The notes beneath the pieces are model-generated. The model searched no databases. It saw only the letters and a program-made list of their open reading frames with translations, and was not told where the DNA came from. Shown in pieces: positions 16,690 through 25,813 of a stretch of 26,510 nt of DNA. Source of the DNA: Allobrachymonas sp. GTDB lineage: Bacteria > Pseudomonadota > Gammaproteobacteria > Burkholderiales > Burkholderiaceae. The stretch is from positions 1 through 26,510 of the forward strand of contig JAUMXD010000013.1 in assembly GCA_030529305.1 (NCBI GenBank), given 5' to 3'. Numbering within the stretch: the first letter of the stretch is position 1; each line of letters starts with the position of its first letter. Made by a program: the position numbers and the translations under genes.

Positions 16690-16718
16690 TTGCTGGGTTA
16701 ATGGGCTTGCGCTACACT
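16690..16718 (+). promoter_or_regulatory. Sigma70-like promoter of dps
   Basis: TTGCTG (16690-16695), a 17-base spacer and TACACT (16713-16718) lie about 60 bases upstream of the dps start, a suitable position and spacing. Confidence 0.55.
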
Positions 16719-16776
16719 GCCTCGGATACTCGGCCTTGCCGGGCCTTCAACCTGTCACAGCAAGAAAGGAATTGCC

Positions 16777-17280
16777 ATGTCCCGTAAGAAGATTTCTGCA
16801 TCTATTCGTTCTGTCAATATCGGCATCGACGCCAAGGATCGCAAAAAGATCGCCAATGGTTTGTCGGCGCTGCTGGCCGATAGCTACACCTTGTATCTGA
16901 TGACACACAACTTCCACTGGAACGTGACCGGCCCGCACTTCAACAGCCTGCACGCCATGTTCATGGAGCAATACACCGAGCAGTGGAACGCGCTGGATGA
17001 CATCGCCGAGCGTATTCGTGCCTTGGGCATTGCTGCGCCTGGCACATATCGCGAGTTTTCCAAACTGACCTCAATTCAAGAGGTGGAGGGCGTACCATCG
17101 GCCATGGAAATGGTGGAGTATTTGGTGCTCGCGCAAGAAGCCGCAGCGCGCACGGCCCGCAAAGTGTTTGAAGCCGCTGAAGCAGCCAACGATCAGCCCA
17201 CTTGTGATTTGTTGACACAGCGTATGGACATACACGAAAAAACCGCGTGGATGCTGCGCAGCCTGCTCGAAACGGCTTGA
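16777..17280 (+). CDS. dps: Dps family ferritin-like DNA-protection protein
   Basis: 167-residue Dps protein that assembles into a dodecamer, oxidises Fe(II) with hydrogen peroxide, stores iron and shields DNA. The ferroxidase residues are at H47 and H59 (THNFHWNVTGPHFNSLH) and D74 and E78 (ALDDIAERI), with the same spacing as E. coli H51/H63/D78/E82. The N-terminal tail has several Lys and Arg (SRKKISASIR), as in DNA-binding Dps proteins. AAAGGAA lies eight bases before ATG 16777. It is monocistronic, with its own promoter upstream and a strong terminator downstream. OxyR or stationary-phase control is usual for the family, but no clear operator was seen. Confidence 0.96.
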   Translation: MSRKKISASIRSVNIGIDAKDRKKIANGLSALLADSYTLYLMTHNFHWNVTGPHFNSLHAMFMEQYTEQWNALDDIAERIRALGIAAPGTYREFSKLTSIQEVEGVPSAMEMVEYLVLAQEAAARTARKVFEAAEAANDQPTCDLLTQRMDIHEKTAWMLRSLLETA

Positions 17281-17343
17281 TACAGCACTTGCGGCAAGCC
17301 TAAGGCACAGTTGCCAGATATTCAAGCGGCTGTGCTTTGTTAG

Positions 17344-17370
17344 AAAAACCGGCCTTGTGCCGGTTTTTTT
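17344..17370 (+). terminator. Rho-independent terminator after dps
   Basis: AACCGGC and GCCGGTT pair around a CTTGT loop (17347-17365) and are followed by a T-run. An A-run on the other side means it could also work on the minus strand. Confidence 0.9.
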
Positions 17371-17561
17371 GTGGCTTGGAGACAAATAAGCCAGCGAAAC
17401 GTACGGGAAAAACCCATCCGATATCTGTTGCCATGTATGACGGCTCTTTTGTTCAGGCATTTGTTTCAGGCATTGAGCAGCTAGCAGCTACGTTGGTGCT
17501 GGAGGGAATAGGCTGGGGAGCAAGCACAGTCGTTCTTGGTGGGTAAATGTTGGGGGTACCG

Positions 17562-18257
17562 ATGAGCGTGGCAGGTAAACAAAAAAAGCGCTGGATCGTT
17601 GCAGGTGTGATGGGCTTGCTTGTGTTGCTCTTGGCTTGTTACCTGGCATCGCCGTGGGTGGTGTTGGCGCGCTTCAAGGCTGATGCTCAAGCGCGCCGTT
17701 CGGAGCGCATGAGCACATACGTCGATTTTCCGGCGGTGCGCGCATCCATCAAAGCGCAATTACTGGCCCGTTTGCAAGAAGAGATACCTGAGAGCGATGG
17801 AGCTGGCAAGGGCCTGGCCGCCGTGGGCATGGCTTTGGCCAACGCAGTGCTGGAGCCAGCCGTGCATGTCTTGGCTTCGCCCCAGGGCTTGATTGCCATG
17901 CTGAATGGCGAAAACCCTTTGCCCGGCTTTGATCGTTTGGGCATTGCTGAGCCTCCACCTCTGGCATCATCAAGCGAGCAGCCCTTGCATGCTGTGCCCA
18001 ACGCCGATGCAGCGCGCAGTCAGACTAATCCGTTTCATCCACTCCATCAGGAGGCTGCGCCACAAACCCCGTCTGCGGCCGCGTCATCGCCCACGCCTGA
18101 TGAAGCCAAGCGAGCGTGGCGTTTGCGTTATGTGGGGCTGAATCGCGTGGTGATTCAACGCCAGCCCGCGCAAGCAGGCGAGCCTTACCTGCTCATGCAA
18201 CGGCGGGGCTTGTTCAGTTGGCAAGTGGTGGATGTGCAACTGGGCCGTTTGTGGTGA
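17562..18257 (+). CDS. DUF2939-domain membrane protein
   Basis: 231-residue protein of unknown function. A basic start (GKQKKR) is followed by one TM helix at about residues 11-29 (WIVAGVMGLLVLLLACYLA). The DUF2939 core follows: SPWVVLARFKADAQARRSERMSTYVDFPAVRASIKAQLLA. A Pro/Ser/Ala-rich stretch at about 135-185 leads to a C-terminal beta segment (YVGLNRVVIQR...YLLMQRRGLFSWQVVDVQL). The N-in, C-out topology puts the domain in the periplasm. ATG 17562 has GGGGG five bases upstream; ATG 17547 would add five residues. It is a lone gene, and the family has no assigned role. Confidence 0.8.
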   Translation: MSVAGKQKKRWIVAGVMGLLVLLLACYLASPWVVLARFKADAQARRSERMSTYVDFPAVRASIKAQLLARLQEEIPESDGAGKGLAAVGMALANAVLEPAVHVLASPQGLIAMLNGENPLPGFDRLGIAEPPPLASSSEQPLHAVPNADAARSQTNPFHPLHQEAAPQTPSAAASSPTPDEAKRAWRLRYVGLNRVVIQRQPAQAGEPYLLMQRRGLFSWQVVDVQLGRLW

Positions 18258-18573
18258 TGCTTTTTGACCGTTATAGCCCCGGCGTACTCAAGCAATCGTG
18301 TACGTGTTGCGCGTATTAACTTATTGCATTTTTGGAAGAAATTGCCTGCAGATGATTTCAAAATAAAAACAGAAAAGATCAGATGCGGCCAAATAGACCT
18401 CTTGCAAATCTTACTTTTTGCTACCTGGTGACTGTAAATGAGTGACTGACAATGCGCCTGCTTTGGCAAACGCCTTGTTCAGAGTCTTCTCAGCGATGAA
18501 ACGGCTGTCTTGAAGCCTTTGGGCAGGCTGTTCAAAAGCAATAAGTTTTCGATAAAACAGAAAGAGGAAAAGC
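18258..18573. other. Gap before the carbonic anhydrase gene
   Basis: No gene is seen. An imperfect hairpin, TTGAAGCCT with AGGCTGTTCAA (about 18511-18536), lies in the probable leader of the carbonic anhydrase gene. The promoter could not be placed with confidence. Confidence 0.4.
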
Positions 18574-19323
18574 ATGAAATTCCAACGCCATTTGATCGTT
18601 GCCGCTTTGAGTTTGGCTACGGCCACTGCTTACGCAGCTGGCGATCACGACACCAAGTGGGGCTATACCGGCCACGGTTCGCCCGAGACCTGGGGTGAGC
18701 TGTCGCCCAAGTTCAGCGCCTGCTCCAAGGGCATGAGCCAGTCGCCCATCAACATCACCGAAACGGTAGAAGGCGATCTGCCTGCACTCAAGGTGAACTA
18801 CCGTCCGTCCAAAGTGGAAGTGATCAACAACGGTCACACCATCCAGGCCAACTATTCCGACAGCAACAACACCCTGCGCGTGGGCGACAAGGTCTACACC
18901 CTCAAGCAGTTCCACTTCCACGTGCCTAGCGAGAACCTGATCAAGGGCAAATCCTTCCCGCTGGAAGCACACTTCGTGCACGCCGATGCCAAGGGCAATC
19001 TGGCCGTGATCGGTGTGTTGTACGAAAACGGCAAGGCCAACAGCCGCCTGGCGCCCATCTGGCAAGCCATGCCTGAAAAGAACGGCGGCAAAACCGCGCT
19101 GAAGCAAAGCTTCAACGCTGCCACCCTGCTGCCCGCTTCGCTGGATTACTACCGCTTCTCCGGCTCGCTGACCACGCCGCCCTGCAGCGAAGGCGTGAGC
19201 TGGATGGTGCTCAAGAACTTTGACCACATCGGCAAAGATCAGGTTGAGAAATTCAGCCGCGTGATGGGCGGCCCGAACAACCGCCCGGTTCAGCCTGTGA
19301 ACGCACGCATCGTGGTGCAGTAA
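18574..19323 (+). CDS. cah: Periplasmic alpha-class carbonic anhydrase
   Basis: 249-residue enzyme that interconverts CO2 and bicarbonate in the periplasm. The signal peptide is at about 1-22 (LIVAALSLATATAYA). The three zinc histidines are H114 and H116 in KQFHFHVPSE and H133 in PLEAHFVHAD, and the gatekeeper Thr lies in GSLTTPPCSEG (T200). C50 and C204 sit where the family forms its disulfide. All catalytic residues are present. AGAGGAAA precedes ATG 18574. Codon use is strongly biased toward C-ending codons, more than in the neighbours, suggesting high expression. It is a single-gene unit ending before a large hairpin. Confidence 0.96.
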   Translation: MKFQRHLIVAALSLATATAYAAGDHDTKWGYTGHGSPETWGELSPKFSACSKGMSQSPINITETVEGDLPALKVNYRPSKVEVINNGHTIQANYSDSNNTLRVGDKVYTLKQFHFHVPSENLIKGKSFPLEAHFVHADAKGNLAVIGVLYENGKANSRLAPIWQAMPEKNGGKTALKQSFNAATLLPASLDYYRFSGSLTTPPCSEGVSWMVLKNFDHIGKDQVEKFSRVMGGPNNRPVQPVNARIVVQ

Positions 19324-19429
19324 TCACGCGCTGAAAAACGTGCTCTAACGCCCCGTGTTGGGGCGGCAGCGCTTGGTAGGTAAAACGCCCCTGCCGTGCT
19401 GCCTATTCAACACGGAGCTTGCCAAGAAG

Positions 19430-19471
19430 CAGCCTGTGGGCCGGGAAATATTCCCGGCGCACAGGCTGTTT
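19430..19471. terminator. Large two-part hairpin between cah and ahpF
   Basis: CAGCCTGTG (19430-19438) pairs with CACAGGCTG, and inside this CCGGGAA pairs with TTCCCGG around ATA. The perfect arms exceed 15 pairs, with a short T-rich tail. The genes on both sides converge, so it may stop transcription from cah and read-through from either side. Confidence 0.65.
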
Positions 19472-19841
19472 GCATAGGTGGGTTGTCTGTTTAGCAAAGG
19501 CTGCTGCGTATGGGTTAAGCGTTTGAAGCCAGCGAGGACTGGTCTGGTTCCGCTGATGCGTGAAGGGACATCACGGCGCGGCCGAAAAATCGTTGATCAA
19601 AACGTCGAGTCGGCCAGTGCCGTAGGTATCTGCTGGTGATGGCTCTTTGTGACGAGTGGCGAGGGGCCGCGCAGGACTTCATTGCGCTGGACGTGACCCA
19701 AGAAGCGCTTAAAGCTTCTGCCCTTTGATGTCGTGGGCCAACAGGCACGCTGCCGATCTGATAGTGACAGCGCACGAAAATCAGCCATGAAAAACGGCCA
19801 AGCATCGTGGGCTGCGGCGGTTGATGAATGCAGTGCCTCTT
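19472..19841. other. Gap downstream of ahpF without a recognised gene
   Basis: Short overlapping open frames exist on the minus strand (for example a 96-codon and a 63-codon frame within 19515-19805), but none has a convincing ribosome site, domain or family resemblance. It may be a remnant of a lost gene; I cannot say which. Confidence 0.35.
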
Positions 19842-21425
19842 TCAGCTCTGCACGTCGTGGCGGATCAGATCATCAAAAGCCGATAGCGCGGCCTTGGCTC
19901 CTTCGCCCATCGCCACCACGATTTGCTTGTAGGGCACGGAGGTGCAGTCGCCCGCAGCAAATACGCCAGGTGCGCTGGTGGCAGCGCGTGCATCAATTTC
20001 GATTTCACCAACAGGGTTGAGTGCCACGGCGCCCGCCAGCCATTGGGTGTTGGGCACCAGGCCGATTTGAACGAACACGCCTGCCAGCGGCAATTCGTGA
20101 TGGGTTTGAGTGGCGCGGTCGGTATAACGCAGGGCGGTGACGCGCTGGCCGTCGCCCACCACTTCGGTGACCTGCGCGTTTTTGAGTACGCGCACATTGG
20201 GCAGGGTCAGCAGCTTGCGCTGCAAAACAGCGTCGGCCTTGAGGGTGGGCTGGTATTCGAGCAAGGTGACGTGCTCGACGATGCCAGCCAGGTCAATGGC
20301 AGCCTCCACCCCCGAGTTGCCGCCGCCAATCACGGCTACGGACTTGCCCTTGAACAGCGGCCCGTCGCAATGCGGGCAAAAAGCAATGCCGCGCGCTTTG
20401 TATTGCGCCTCGCCCGGCACATTCATTTCGCGCCAGCGTGCGCCCGTGGCCAGCACAACGGTGCGTGCCTTCAGCACCGCGCCGTTGGCCAACGTGACTT
20501 CAGCCAGCCCACCGGCTTGCGCAGCGGGCTTCAGTGCGGTTGCGCCCTGCCCGCTCAAGATGTCCACACCGTTTTGGCGCACATTGTTTTGCAAGACGGC
20601 AGCGAGTTGTGGGCCGTCGGTTTCGGGGATGGCGATCAGGTTTTCGATGCTCTGCGTATCCAGTATTTGCCCACCCATGCGTTCGGCCAGCAGGCCGGTG
20701 CGAATGCCCTTGCGCGCGGCGTAGATGGCCGCAGCCGAACCGGCCGGCCCACCGCCGATCACCAGCACGTCGTACGGCGCCTTGTTTTGCAAAGCGGCGC
20801 TTTGCTGTGCGGCGGTGTCGGGCGCGAGCTTGGCCAGAATCTCTTCCACCCCCATGCGGCCGCTGGCGAAAGGCTGGCTGTTCAGCAGCACGGTGGGCAC
20901 GGCCATGATCTGGCGCTTTTCCACTTCGGTTTGAAAGAGCGCGCCATCCACCACGGTGACGTGCACGCGCGGGTTGTGGATGGCCATGAGTGCCAGCGCC
21001 TGAACCACTTCGGGGCAGTTCTGGCAGCTCAGGCTCATGAACACGTCGAAGTGGTAGTGGCCTGGCAGGGCCTGGATGCGTTCGATGATGGCGGCATCAA
21101 CTTTGGGCGGGTGGCCGCCCGTCCACAACAGCGCCAGCGCTAGCGAGGCGAACTCGTGCCCCAGAGGAAGGGCGGCAAAGCGCAGGTGCTGCTCGGCGTC
21201 TGGCCGACTGATGGTGAACGAGGGCTTGCGCGCATCGGCCACGTCAGCATTGCTGTTGTCGGCTACCGTCAGCGTGATGTGCCCGCTCATGCTGGCGATT
21301 TGCTGCAACAGGGCGTGCAGCTCAGCCGACTTGGCATCGTTGTCCAGCGCAGCGGTCAGGGTCAGCGGGCGGCGCAGCATGCCCAGGTATTGCTGCAATT
21401 GGGCGGCCAGTTGTGGCTCGAGCAT
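19842..21425 (-). CDS. ahpF: Alkyl hydroperoxide reductase subunit F
   Basis: 527-residue flavoprotein that passes electrons from NADH through FAD and two disulfide centres to AhpC. The N-terminal double-thioredoxin-fold domain carries SCQNC (C134, C137). The FAD motif is [19 protein letters not shown] (GGGPAG at 224-229), the redox-active pair is CPHC (C350, C353), and the NADH-binding loop is [17 protein letters not shown] (GGGNSG at 367-372). The ending [20 protein letters not shown] is typical of the thioredoxin-reductase-like core. Full length for the family. ATG 21425 has AAGGAAA upstream. It lies 187 bases after ahpC on the same strand, with a strong stem-loop in between. Confidence 0.97.
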   Translation of the reverse strand: MLEPQLAAQLQQYLGMLRRPLTLTAALDNDAKSAELHALLQQIASMSGHITLTVADNSNADVADARKPSFTISRPDAEQHLRFAALPLGHEFASLALALLWTGGHPPKVDAAIIERIQALPGHYHFDVFMSLSCQNCPEVVQALALMAIHNPRVHVTVVDGALFQTEVEKRQIMAVPTVLLNSQPFASGRMGVEEILAKLAPDTAAQQSAALQNKAPYDVLVIGGGPAGSAAAIYAARKGIRTGLLAERMGGQILDTQSIENLIAIPETDGPQLAAVLQNNVRQNGVDILSGQGATALKPAAQAGGLAEVTLANGAVLKARTVVLATGARWREMNVPGEAQYKARGIAFCPHCDGPLFKGKSVAVIGGGNSGVEAAIDLAGIVEHVTLLEYQPTLKADAVLQRKLLTLPNVRVLKNAQVTEVVGDGQRVTALRYTDRATQTHHELPLAGVFVQIGLVPNTQWLAGAVALNPVGEIEIDARAATSAPGVFAAGDCTSVPYKQIVVAMGEGAKAALSAFDDLIRHDVQS

Positions 21426-21531
21426 AGGGGGTTTCCTTGGCGGAACGATCAGTGTTTGGGGAAATGTGGCTCATTCATGGCAGCATTTGCCTGCATTGCG
21501 ATGAACAGGCCTGCCTGCATACCTTCCATAT

Positions 21532-21572
21532 GGACAAGGCCGGTGTGGTGAGGCCACAAACCAGCCTTGCCC
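21532..21572 (-). other. Intercistronic stem-loop between ahpC and ahpF
   Basis: TGTGG and CCACA (loop TGAGG, plus-strand sense) are stacked under CAAGGC/GCCTTG arms, giving an interrupted stem of about 14-16 pairs. No T-run follows on the minus strand. Such elements often stabilise or partly terminate ahpC mRNA so that AhpC exceeds AhpF. Confidence 0.55.
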
Positions 21573-21612
21573 TTGTTCAAAAGCCCGCGCAGTCTATGTA
21601 CGGACTTTTTGT

Positions 21613-22176
21613 TCAGATCTTGCCCACCAGATCCAGCGAGGGCTTGAGTGTTTCTGCGCCCTCTTGCCATTTGGCGGGGCAGACTTCGCCGGGGTGCTCG
21701 GCCACGTATTTGGCGGCCTTGATGCGGCGCAGCAGGTCTTTGGCATCGCGGCCAATGCCGTTGTCGTTCACCTCCATGGCCTTGATCTGGCCCTCGGGGT
21801 TGATGATGAAGGTGCCGCGCAGCGCCATGCCTTCTTCCTCGACCATCACCTGGAAGTTGCGGCTGATGGTGCCGGAGGGATCGGCCAGCATGGGGAACTG
21901 GATTTTCTGGATGGTTTCAGAGACATCGTGCCAGGCCTTGTGGGTGAAGTGCGTGTCGGTCGAGACGCTGTAGATTTCTACGCCCAGCTTCTGGAATTCA
22001 GCGTAATGGTCGGCCAAGTCGCCCAGCTCGGTGGGGCAAACGAAGGTGAAGTCGGCCGGGTAGAAGACAAAGACCGACCACTTGCCCTTGAGCGTATTTT
22101 GCGTCACTTCAACAAAATTACCTTTGTGATAAGCCGTTGCTTTGAAAGGCAGGATGGTGGTGTTGATCAAAGACAT
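21613..22176 (-). CDS. ahpC: Alkyl hydroperoxide reductase subunit C (2-Cys peroxiredoxin)
   Basis: 187-residue peroxiredoxin that reduces hydrogen peroxide and organic peroxides. The peroxidatic Cys is C47 in [13 protein letters not shown] and the resolving Cys is C166 in [10 protein letters not shown], as in E. coli AhpC. The GG(A/T)-type loop region and the C-terminal tail ([15 protein letters not shown]) are present, as in overoxidation-sensitive enzymes. AGGAG lies nine bases before ATG 22176. First gene of the ahpC-ahpF unit. The AT-rich stretch at about 22320-22380 probably holds the promoter, but I could not fit a good OxyR site. Confidence 0.97.
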   Translation of the reverse strand: MSLINTTILPFKATAYHKGNFVEVTQNTLKGKWSVFVFYPADFTFVCPTELGDLADHYAEFQKLGVEIYSVSTDTHFTHKAWHDVSETIQKIQFPMLADPSGTISRNFQVMVEEEGMALRGTFIINPEGQIKAMEVNDNGIGRDAKDLLRRIKAAKYVAEHPGEVCPAKWQEGAETLKPSLDLVGKI

Positions 22177-22439
22177 GGTGTGAAGCTCCTATTGCAGGGG
22201 TTGAAAAACAAGAGGCAAATGAGCAACAGCCCGAAAATACCTGTGCGCCAAGTGCCGAATGGCAAAGCCTGTGATTCTGACGGAACAAATTCGCATATTT
22301 GCCGCCGCTCTCAGCGGCAAACCCTAGGATAAACCACGATAGGTGAAAAATTGACAAAGTTAAGACAATTTGTTTTGCCGAATTTTGCACCGGTTTGCAG
22401 CGCGCGCCTGGATGCTGCATGAGGCATGCGCGGCGCAGG

Positions 22440-22600
22440 CAAAAAAAAGCCAAGGCCCGTGCCTTGGCAAGAAAAGGAATTGCGAGAGATGGTTTTCGCA
22501 TCCTGTGAACAAGCCGCCGCAGCGACTTGTTCGGGGCATATGGTGCCCCAAGCGCTAAAAGCAAGCATTCCGTAGGGACAATGCTTGCAAGCAATTGTCA
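22440..22600 (-). ncRNA. Candidate structured small RNA with its own terminator
   Basis: Read on the minus strand, three hairpins follow one another: GCAAGCATT/AATGCTTGC (9 pairs, 22588-22561), GGGGCA/TGCCCC (22549-22533) and GAACAAG/CTTGTTC (22532-22507). A short TGCGA/TCGCA hairpin and then the terminator GCCAAGGC/GCCTTGGC with eight T come next. No protein gene ends here on this strand, so the terminator needs an unseen transcript. I recognise no known RNA family, and no clear promoter could be placed; the 5' end is a guess. It could instead be a long leader or attenuator of ahpC. Confidence 0.4.
22441..22469 (-). terminator. Strong rho-independent terminator without an obvious gene
   Basis: A perfect 8-pair stem GCCAAGGC/GCCTTGGC with a 4-base loop is followed on the minus strand by TTTTTTTT (plus-strand A 22441-22448). 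It lies 264 bases upstream of ahpC, pointing toward it. Confidence 0.88.
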
Positions 22601-22880
22601 CCACCAGGCAGGTATTTGCCAGCAGTTGCCAAGCGTTGGCGAAACAATTTGTTCATGAATCATTCAGCATGCCATTGCAGTGGGTGAGCAGGGCTGGGTA
22701 GCGCAGGCGCTTGCCTGAAGATGCATCAAACGCCAACTGCAGCCAAACCATGCCTTGTGCGGGCAATTTGCGGGCATTGGCCTGTAATGACGGTGAGCGG
22801 GTTTGTTGAGCAGTGTGTTTGAACGGATGCAGGGATCGGTCTGACTGTGAGCACGGTCAGAATCTGGTAAGGTGCCGCGC
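22601..22880. other. Gap upstream of the rRNA methyltransferase gene
   Basis: No convincing gene. A short inverted repeat GCCAA/TTGGC near 22628-22640 and a 32-codon minus-strand frame (22653-22751) are present, neither with supporting signals. The promoter of the methyltransferase gene is probably in the last 100 bases. Confidence 0.35.
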
Positions 22881-24281
22881 ATGAATGAAGCACTCACGCT
22901 CTTTTTGCCATGCGCCGCCGGGGTGGAAGACCTGCTGGCCGATGAAGTCGCTGGCCTATTGGCCCAGCTGGGGGGTGATGCAAGTCTTGCCACCGTGCAG
23001 GCGCAGCGCGGCGGCGTGCGGGTGCAGGGGCCGTGGCAGCTGGCCTTGCTGTTGAACCTGCACAGCCGCCTGGCGCAGCGGGTGCTGGTGCAAGTGGCCC
23101 ATGCGCCCTATGCGCAAGAAGATGATTTGTACGCAGCGGCCAGCGCCGTGCCGTGGGAAGAATGGTTTGCCGTGCAGCAAACCTTCAAGATTGACGCTAC
23201 TGCGCAGCGCTGCCCGCTCAAAAGCCTGAACTTTGCGGCCCTGCGCATCAAAGATGCCGTGGCCGACCGCTTTCGCGCCAAGGTGGGCAGCCGCCCCAGT
23301 GTGGATACGCAGCGCCCGGGCGTGCGCATTCACCTGCACCTGGATGCGCAGCACTGCACGCTGTACATCGACACCTCGGGCGAGCCCCTGTTCAAACGCG
23401 GCTGGCGCGAAGACAAGGGCGACGCCCCACTCAAGGAAACGCTGGCCGCTGCCATGCTGGCCGCCAGTGGCTGGCAGCCCGAATCGGGCCAGCCCTTGTA
23501 CGACCCCTGTTGCGGCAGCGGCACCATCGTGATCGAGGCTGCGCAAATGGCTTGCCGCATGGCCCCGGGCCGGCAGCGCCGTTTTGCCTTTGAACGCCTG
23601 CTGCCCTACCAGCCCGCGCAATGGCAGGCGTTGCTGCAAGCTGCGCGTGCGGCTGAAATCGTGCCGCCGGAAGTTACCATTTTCGGCAGCGATGTGGCGC
23701 ACCGCATGGTGGACTTTGCCCAGCGCAATGCCGAACGCGCTGGCGTGGCGCGAGCCGTGCAGCTGCGCGGGGGTGATGCCCTGCAGCGCATGCCGCCTAG
23801 CGCAGTGCCGGGCGTGCTGCTGCTCAACCCCCCGTATGGCGAACGCATTGCCGCCGCAGGCGTAGCCGGGCGCGATGCCTTGGCGCGCCGGGCGCATCAA
23901 GCGCAGGCCCGCAGTGCCGGACGCGAGCGGGCGGTAATCACAGGGGCTGCAGCGGCGGATGGCGCGGTCGACTTTTTCGAGCGCCTGGCGCAACACTGGA
24001 AGCAGCACTATGCGGGCTGGACGGTGTGGCTGCTCAGCCCCGACATGAAACTGCCGCAGCGCATGCGTCTGCAAGCCTCACGCCGCGTGCCCATGTGGAA
24101 TGGGCCGCTGGAATGTCGCCTGTTCCGCTTCGACATGGTGGCGGGGCGCTTGCCTAAACAAGGGGCTGCGCATGAGGGCAATGGCGAATCAGATGCGGGC
24201 TTGGAAGCAGCCAGTGCGTCCCAATCTACAGCCGCGCCTGCCTCTAGGCCCCGCCCTGCTCCCCAAGGTTCAGCCGAATGA
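22881..24281 (+). CDS. THUMP-domain rRNA methyltransferase (RlmL-like, unfused)
   Basis: 466-residue SAM-dependent methyltransferase. The N-terminal ferredoxin-like and THUMP region covers about 1-155 (FLPCAAGVEDLLADEV, RVLVQVAHAPYAQEDDLY). SAM motif I is DPCCGSGTIVIEAA at about 208, and motif IV is NPPYGER at about 316, the signature of N2-guanine methylation. It resembles the N-terminal half of E. coli RlmL (23S rRNA m2G2445), without the RlmK half, as is usual outside gammaproteobacteria. The last 50 residues are Ala/Pro/Ser-rich and probably disordered. AAGGTG precedes ATG 22881; a GTG three codons earlier is less likely. Confidence 0.87.
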   Translation: MNEALTLFLPCAAGVEDLLADEVAGLLAQLGGDASLATVQAQRGGVRVQGPWQLALLLNLHSRLAQRVLVQVAHAPYAQEDDLYAAASAVPWEEWFAVQQTFKIDATAQRCPLKSLNFAALRIKDAVADRFRAKVGSRPSVDTQRPGVRIHLHLDAQHCTLYIDTSGEPLFKRGWREDKGDAPLKETLAAAMLAASGWQPESGQPLYDPCCGSGTIVIEAAQMACRMAPGRQRRFAFERLLPYQPAQWQALLQAARAAEIVPPEVTIFGSDVAHRMVDFAQRNAERAGVARAVQLRGGDALQRMPPSAVPGVLLLNPPYGERIAAAGVAGRDALARRAHQAQARSAGRERAVITGAAAADGAVDFFERLAQHWKQHYAGWTVWLLSPDMKLPQRMRLQASRRVPMWNGPLECRLFRFDMVAGRLPKQGAAHEGNGESDAGLEAASASQSTAAPASRPRPAPQGSAE

Positions 24282-24493
24282 AGCGTATGCAGCACCTTGG
24301 CCTGCCCCATCGTTTGCAAAGCCCAAACGCACGGGGCGCAGTGGGTGGGCGGTCTGCTGGCATCAATGGGGCCGGCGATGCAAGCGGGCTAAATATCGCG
24401 CTTGGCATCCCAATCAATAGGGGCGGTTGTCTGGGACTGATTGGCCACACCAACACGCGCAGCGGTTCCTCATCACTGGCGCCACAGAAGAAG

Positions 24494-25813
24494 ATGGCTG
24501 GTAACCCACACATCTGGCGCAAAAGCCTGCGTGCCCTGTGCCTGTTGCCGCTGGCCTGCGCTTTGGTGGGGTGTGCCGATGACACCGTGCAGCAGCAACA
24601 GGCTCAAGCCCTGCTGCGCCACGGCGTGGCAAGCGATATTCGCCAGAACACTTTGATGGACGCGGCCTTTGGCACGGAAAACGAACTCATCGTGCCCGGC
24701 GAGGTGTACTGGCAAGCGCTGTTGCCCCTGCCGAAAGTGTTGCCTCAAGCCGCTTGGCCGCCCACGTCTGCGGCCAAGCCTGCCCCGGCAGGCAAAGCGG
24801 GTAAAGCAGCTGCCCCAGCATCGGGCAAGTTGCGCTCGGCTGCTGCTTGGCCTGTCGTAGCCATCGGCGATATTGAAAACCAGCTGATGGCCGTGCGCCC
24901 GCGCGAAGCCGTGCAACTGAATGACGAGCATGTAGCGCTGGTGGTGGAATCCTTGCCGCTAAAGCACTTGCCCGGCCAGCCCAAGTCGTCTGCTCAAGGT
25001 CGTGGCCCGGCTGCGCCTGCCGCTGCATCAGCGGCAGCAGCGGCCAATGCGCCAGTCATGGGTGCAGTGCCCGCGCACATAGGCGTGATCTTTTTCCAGG
25101 CCGACGTTGGTACGGCTGCAGCGTCTGCAGCAGGCAAAGGCGGCCAGGGTAACAAGAGCGAGACGGCCGCAGAACAATGGCGCGCCCTGCGCTTTGTGCC
25201 GCATGTGGATGTGTGGTTGGCTGGACCCACCCTGCCTGATGTGCAGGTGTACCGGCTGGGTGCCAGCCGCTATCTCGTGACCTACACGCAAACCATTTGT
25301 CAGGCGGGCGCGTGCAGCCGTTGGCTCAAAGGCTATTTGTTGCAGCCCGAAGCCATGCGGGCCGTGTTCAGCACCCGCTTGGCCAGCAGCAATGCCCAAC
25401 AATGGGCCGACTGCCCGGCACGACTGGGGCTGACAGATCGTGCCGACGATGCGCTGGCCGCCAGCGTGCGCCAGCTGCATGCGCAGGCTGGGGTTGATGC
25501 GGGGGGTGTTGCCGGGGGCGCGGCAGCATCGGCTGCCACGTCTGCAGGCGCGCGGTCTGCGGCATTGGGCAAAACATCCGCTCAAGCAGCAAACAAAACA
25601 CCTACGCATAGCTGCCATGCCGTGCTGGGTGAAGTGCACCTTATCTCGCGCGGCAGCGCCGATGCGGCTGACGTGCAAATCCGCTACAGCGGCGTGGTGT
25701 CGAATGTGCCCGGCCAGCGGCGCCCCATTGCGCAGGCGCAATTGTTCCGTTTGCAAGGCGAGCAATTGGTGCAGATTGACGGCGCAGCCAGCCCGGTGCC
25801 CGCGCAGCCATGA
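24494..25813 (+). CDS. Unrecognised Ala/Pro-rich lipoprotein
   Basis: 439 residues. A lipoprotein signal peptide has a basic start (HIWRKSLR), a hydrophobic core (ALCLLPLACALVG) and a lipobox with Cys27 (LVGC). Ala/Pro/Lys-rich linkers at about 90-120, 170-200 and 335-370 separate more ordered segments such as VVAIGDIENQLMAVRPREAVQLND, LPDVQVYRLGASRYLVTYTQ and a C-terminal beta part (VQIRYSGVVSNVP, AQLFRLQGEQLVQI). Cys pairs at TICQAGAC and later could form disulfides. I recognise no family. The frame is open back to ATG 24278, overlapping the methyltransferase stop, but those 72 residues do not look like protein and would bury the signal peptide, so I start at 24494. It overlaps the PIN gene by four bases (ATGA). 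Confidence 0.65.
   Translation: MAGNPHIWRKSLRALCLLPLACALVGCADDTVQQQQAQALLRHGVASDIRQNTLMDAAFGTENELIVPGEVYWQALLPLPKVLPQAAWPPTSAAKPAPAGKAGKAAAPASGKLRSAAAWPVVAIGDIENQLMAVRPREAVQLNDEHVALVVESLPLKHLPGQPKSSAQGRGPAAPAAASAAAAANAPVMGAVPAHIGVIFFQADVGTAAASAAGKGGQGNKSETAAEQWRALRFVPHVDVWLAGPTLPDVQVYRLGASRYLVTYTQTICQAGACSRWLKGYLLQPEAMRAVFSTRLASSNAQQWADCPARLGLTDRADDALAASVRQLHAQAGVDAGGVAGGAAASAATSAGARSAALGKTSAQAANKTPTHSCHAVLGEVHLISRGSADAADVQIRYSGVVSNVPGQRRPIAQAQLFRLQGEQLVQIDGAASPVPAQP

Noticed and set aside
19515..19805. Possible transposase remnant downstream of ahpF
   Set aside because: No inverted repeats, DDE motif or recognisable transposase residues were found in any frame.
19923..21143. 406-codon plus-strand frame opposite ahpF
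   Set aside because: Antisense shadow of a clearly identified gene; no ribosome site or recognisable family.
22320..22380. Possible OxyR site upstream of ahpC
   Set aside because: Only scattered CTAT/ATAG-like quarters with poor spacing; not enough to claim an operator.
22653..22751. 32-codon minus-strand frame starting MVWLQLAFDASSGKRL
   Set aside because: It reads like protein, but it is very short, has no ribosome site and the frame is closed upstream by a stop without another start; could be a gene fragment, not claimed.
22956..24074. 372-codon minus-strand frame opposite the methyltransferase gene
   Set aside because: His/Arg/Gln-rich shadow frame in a GC-rich gene; no support.
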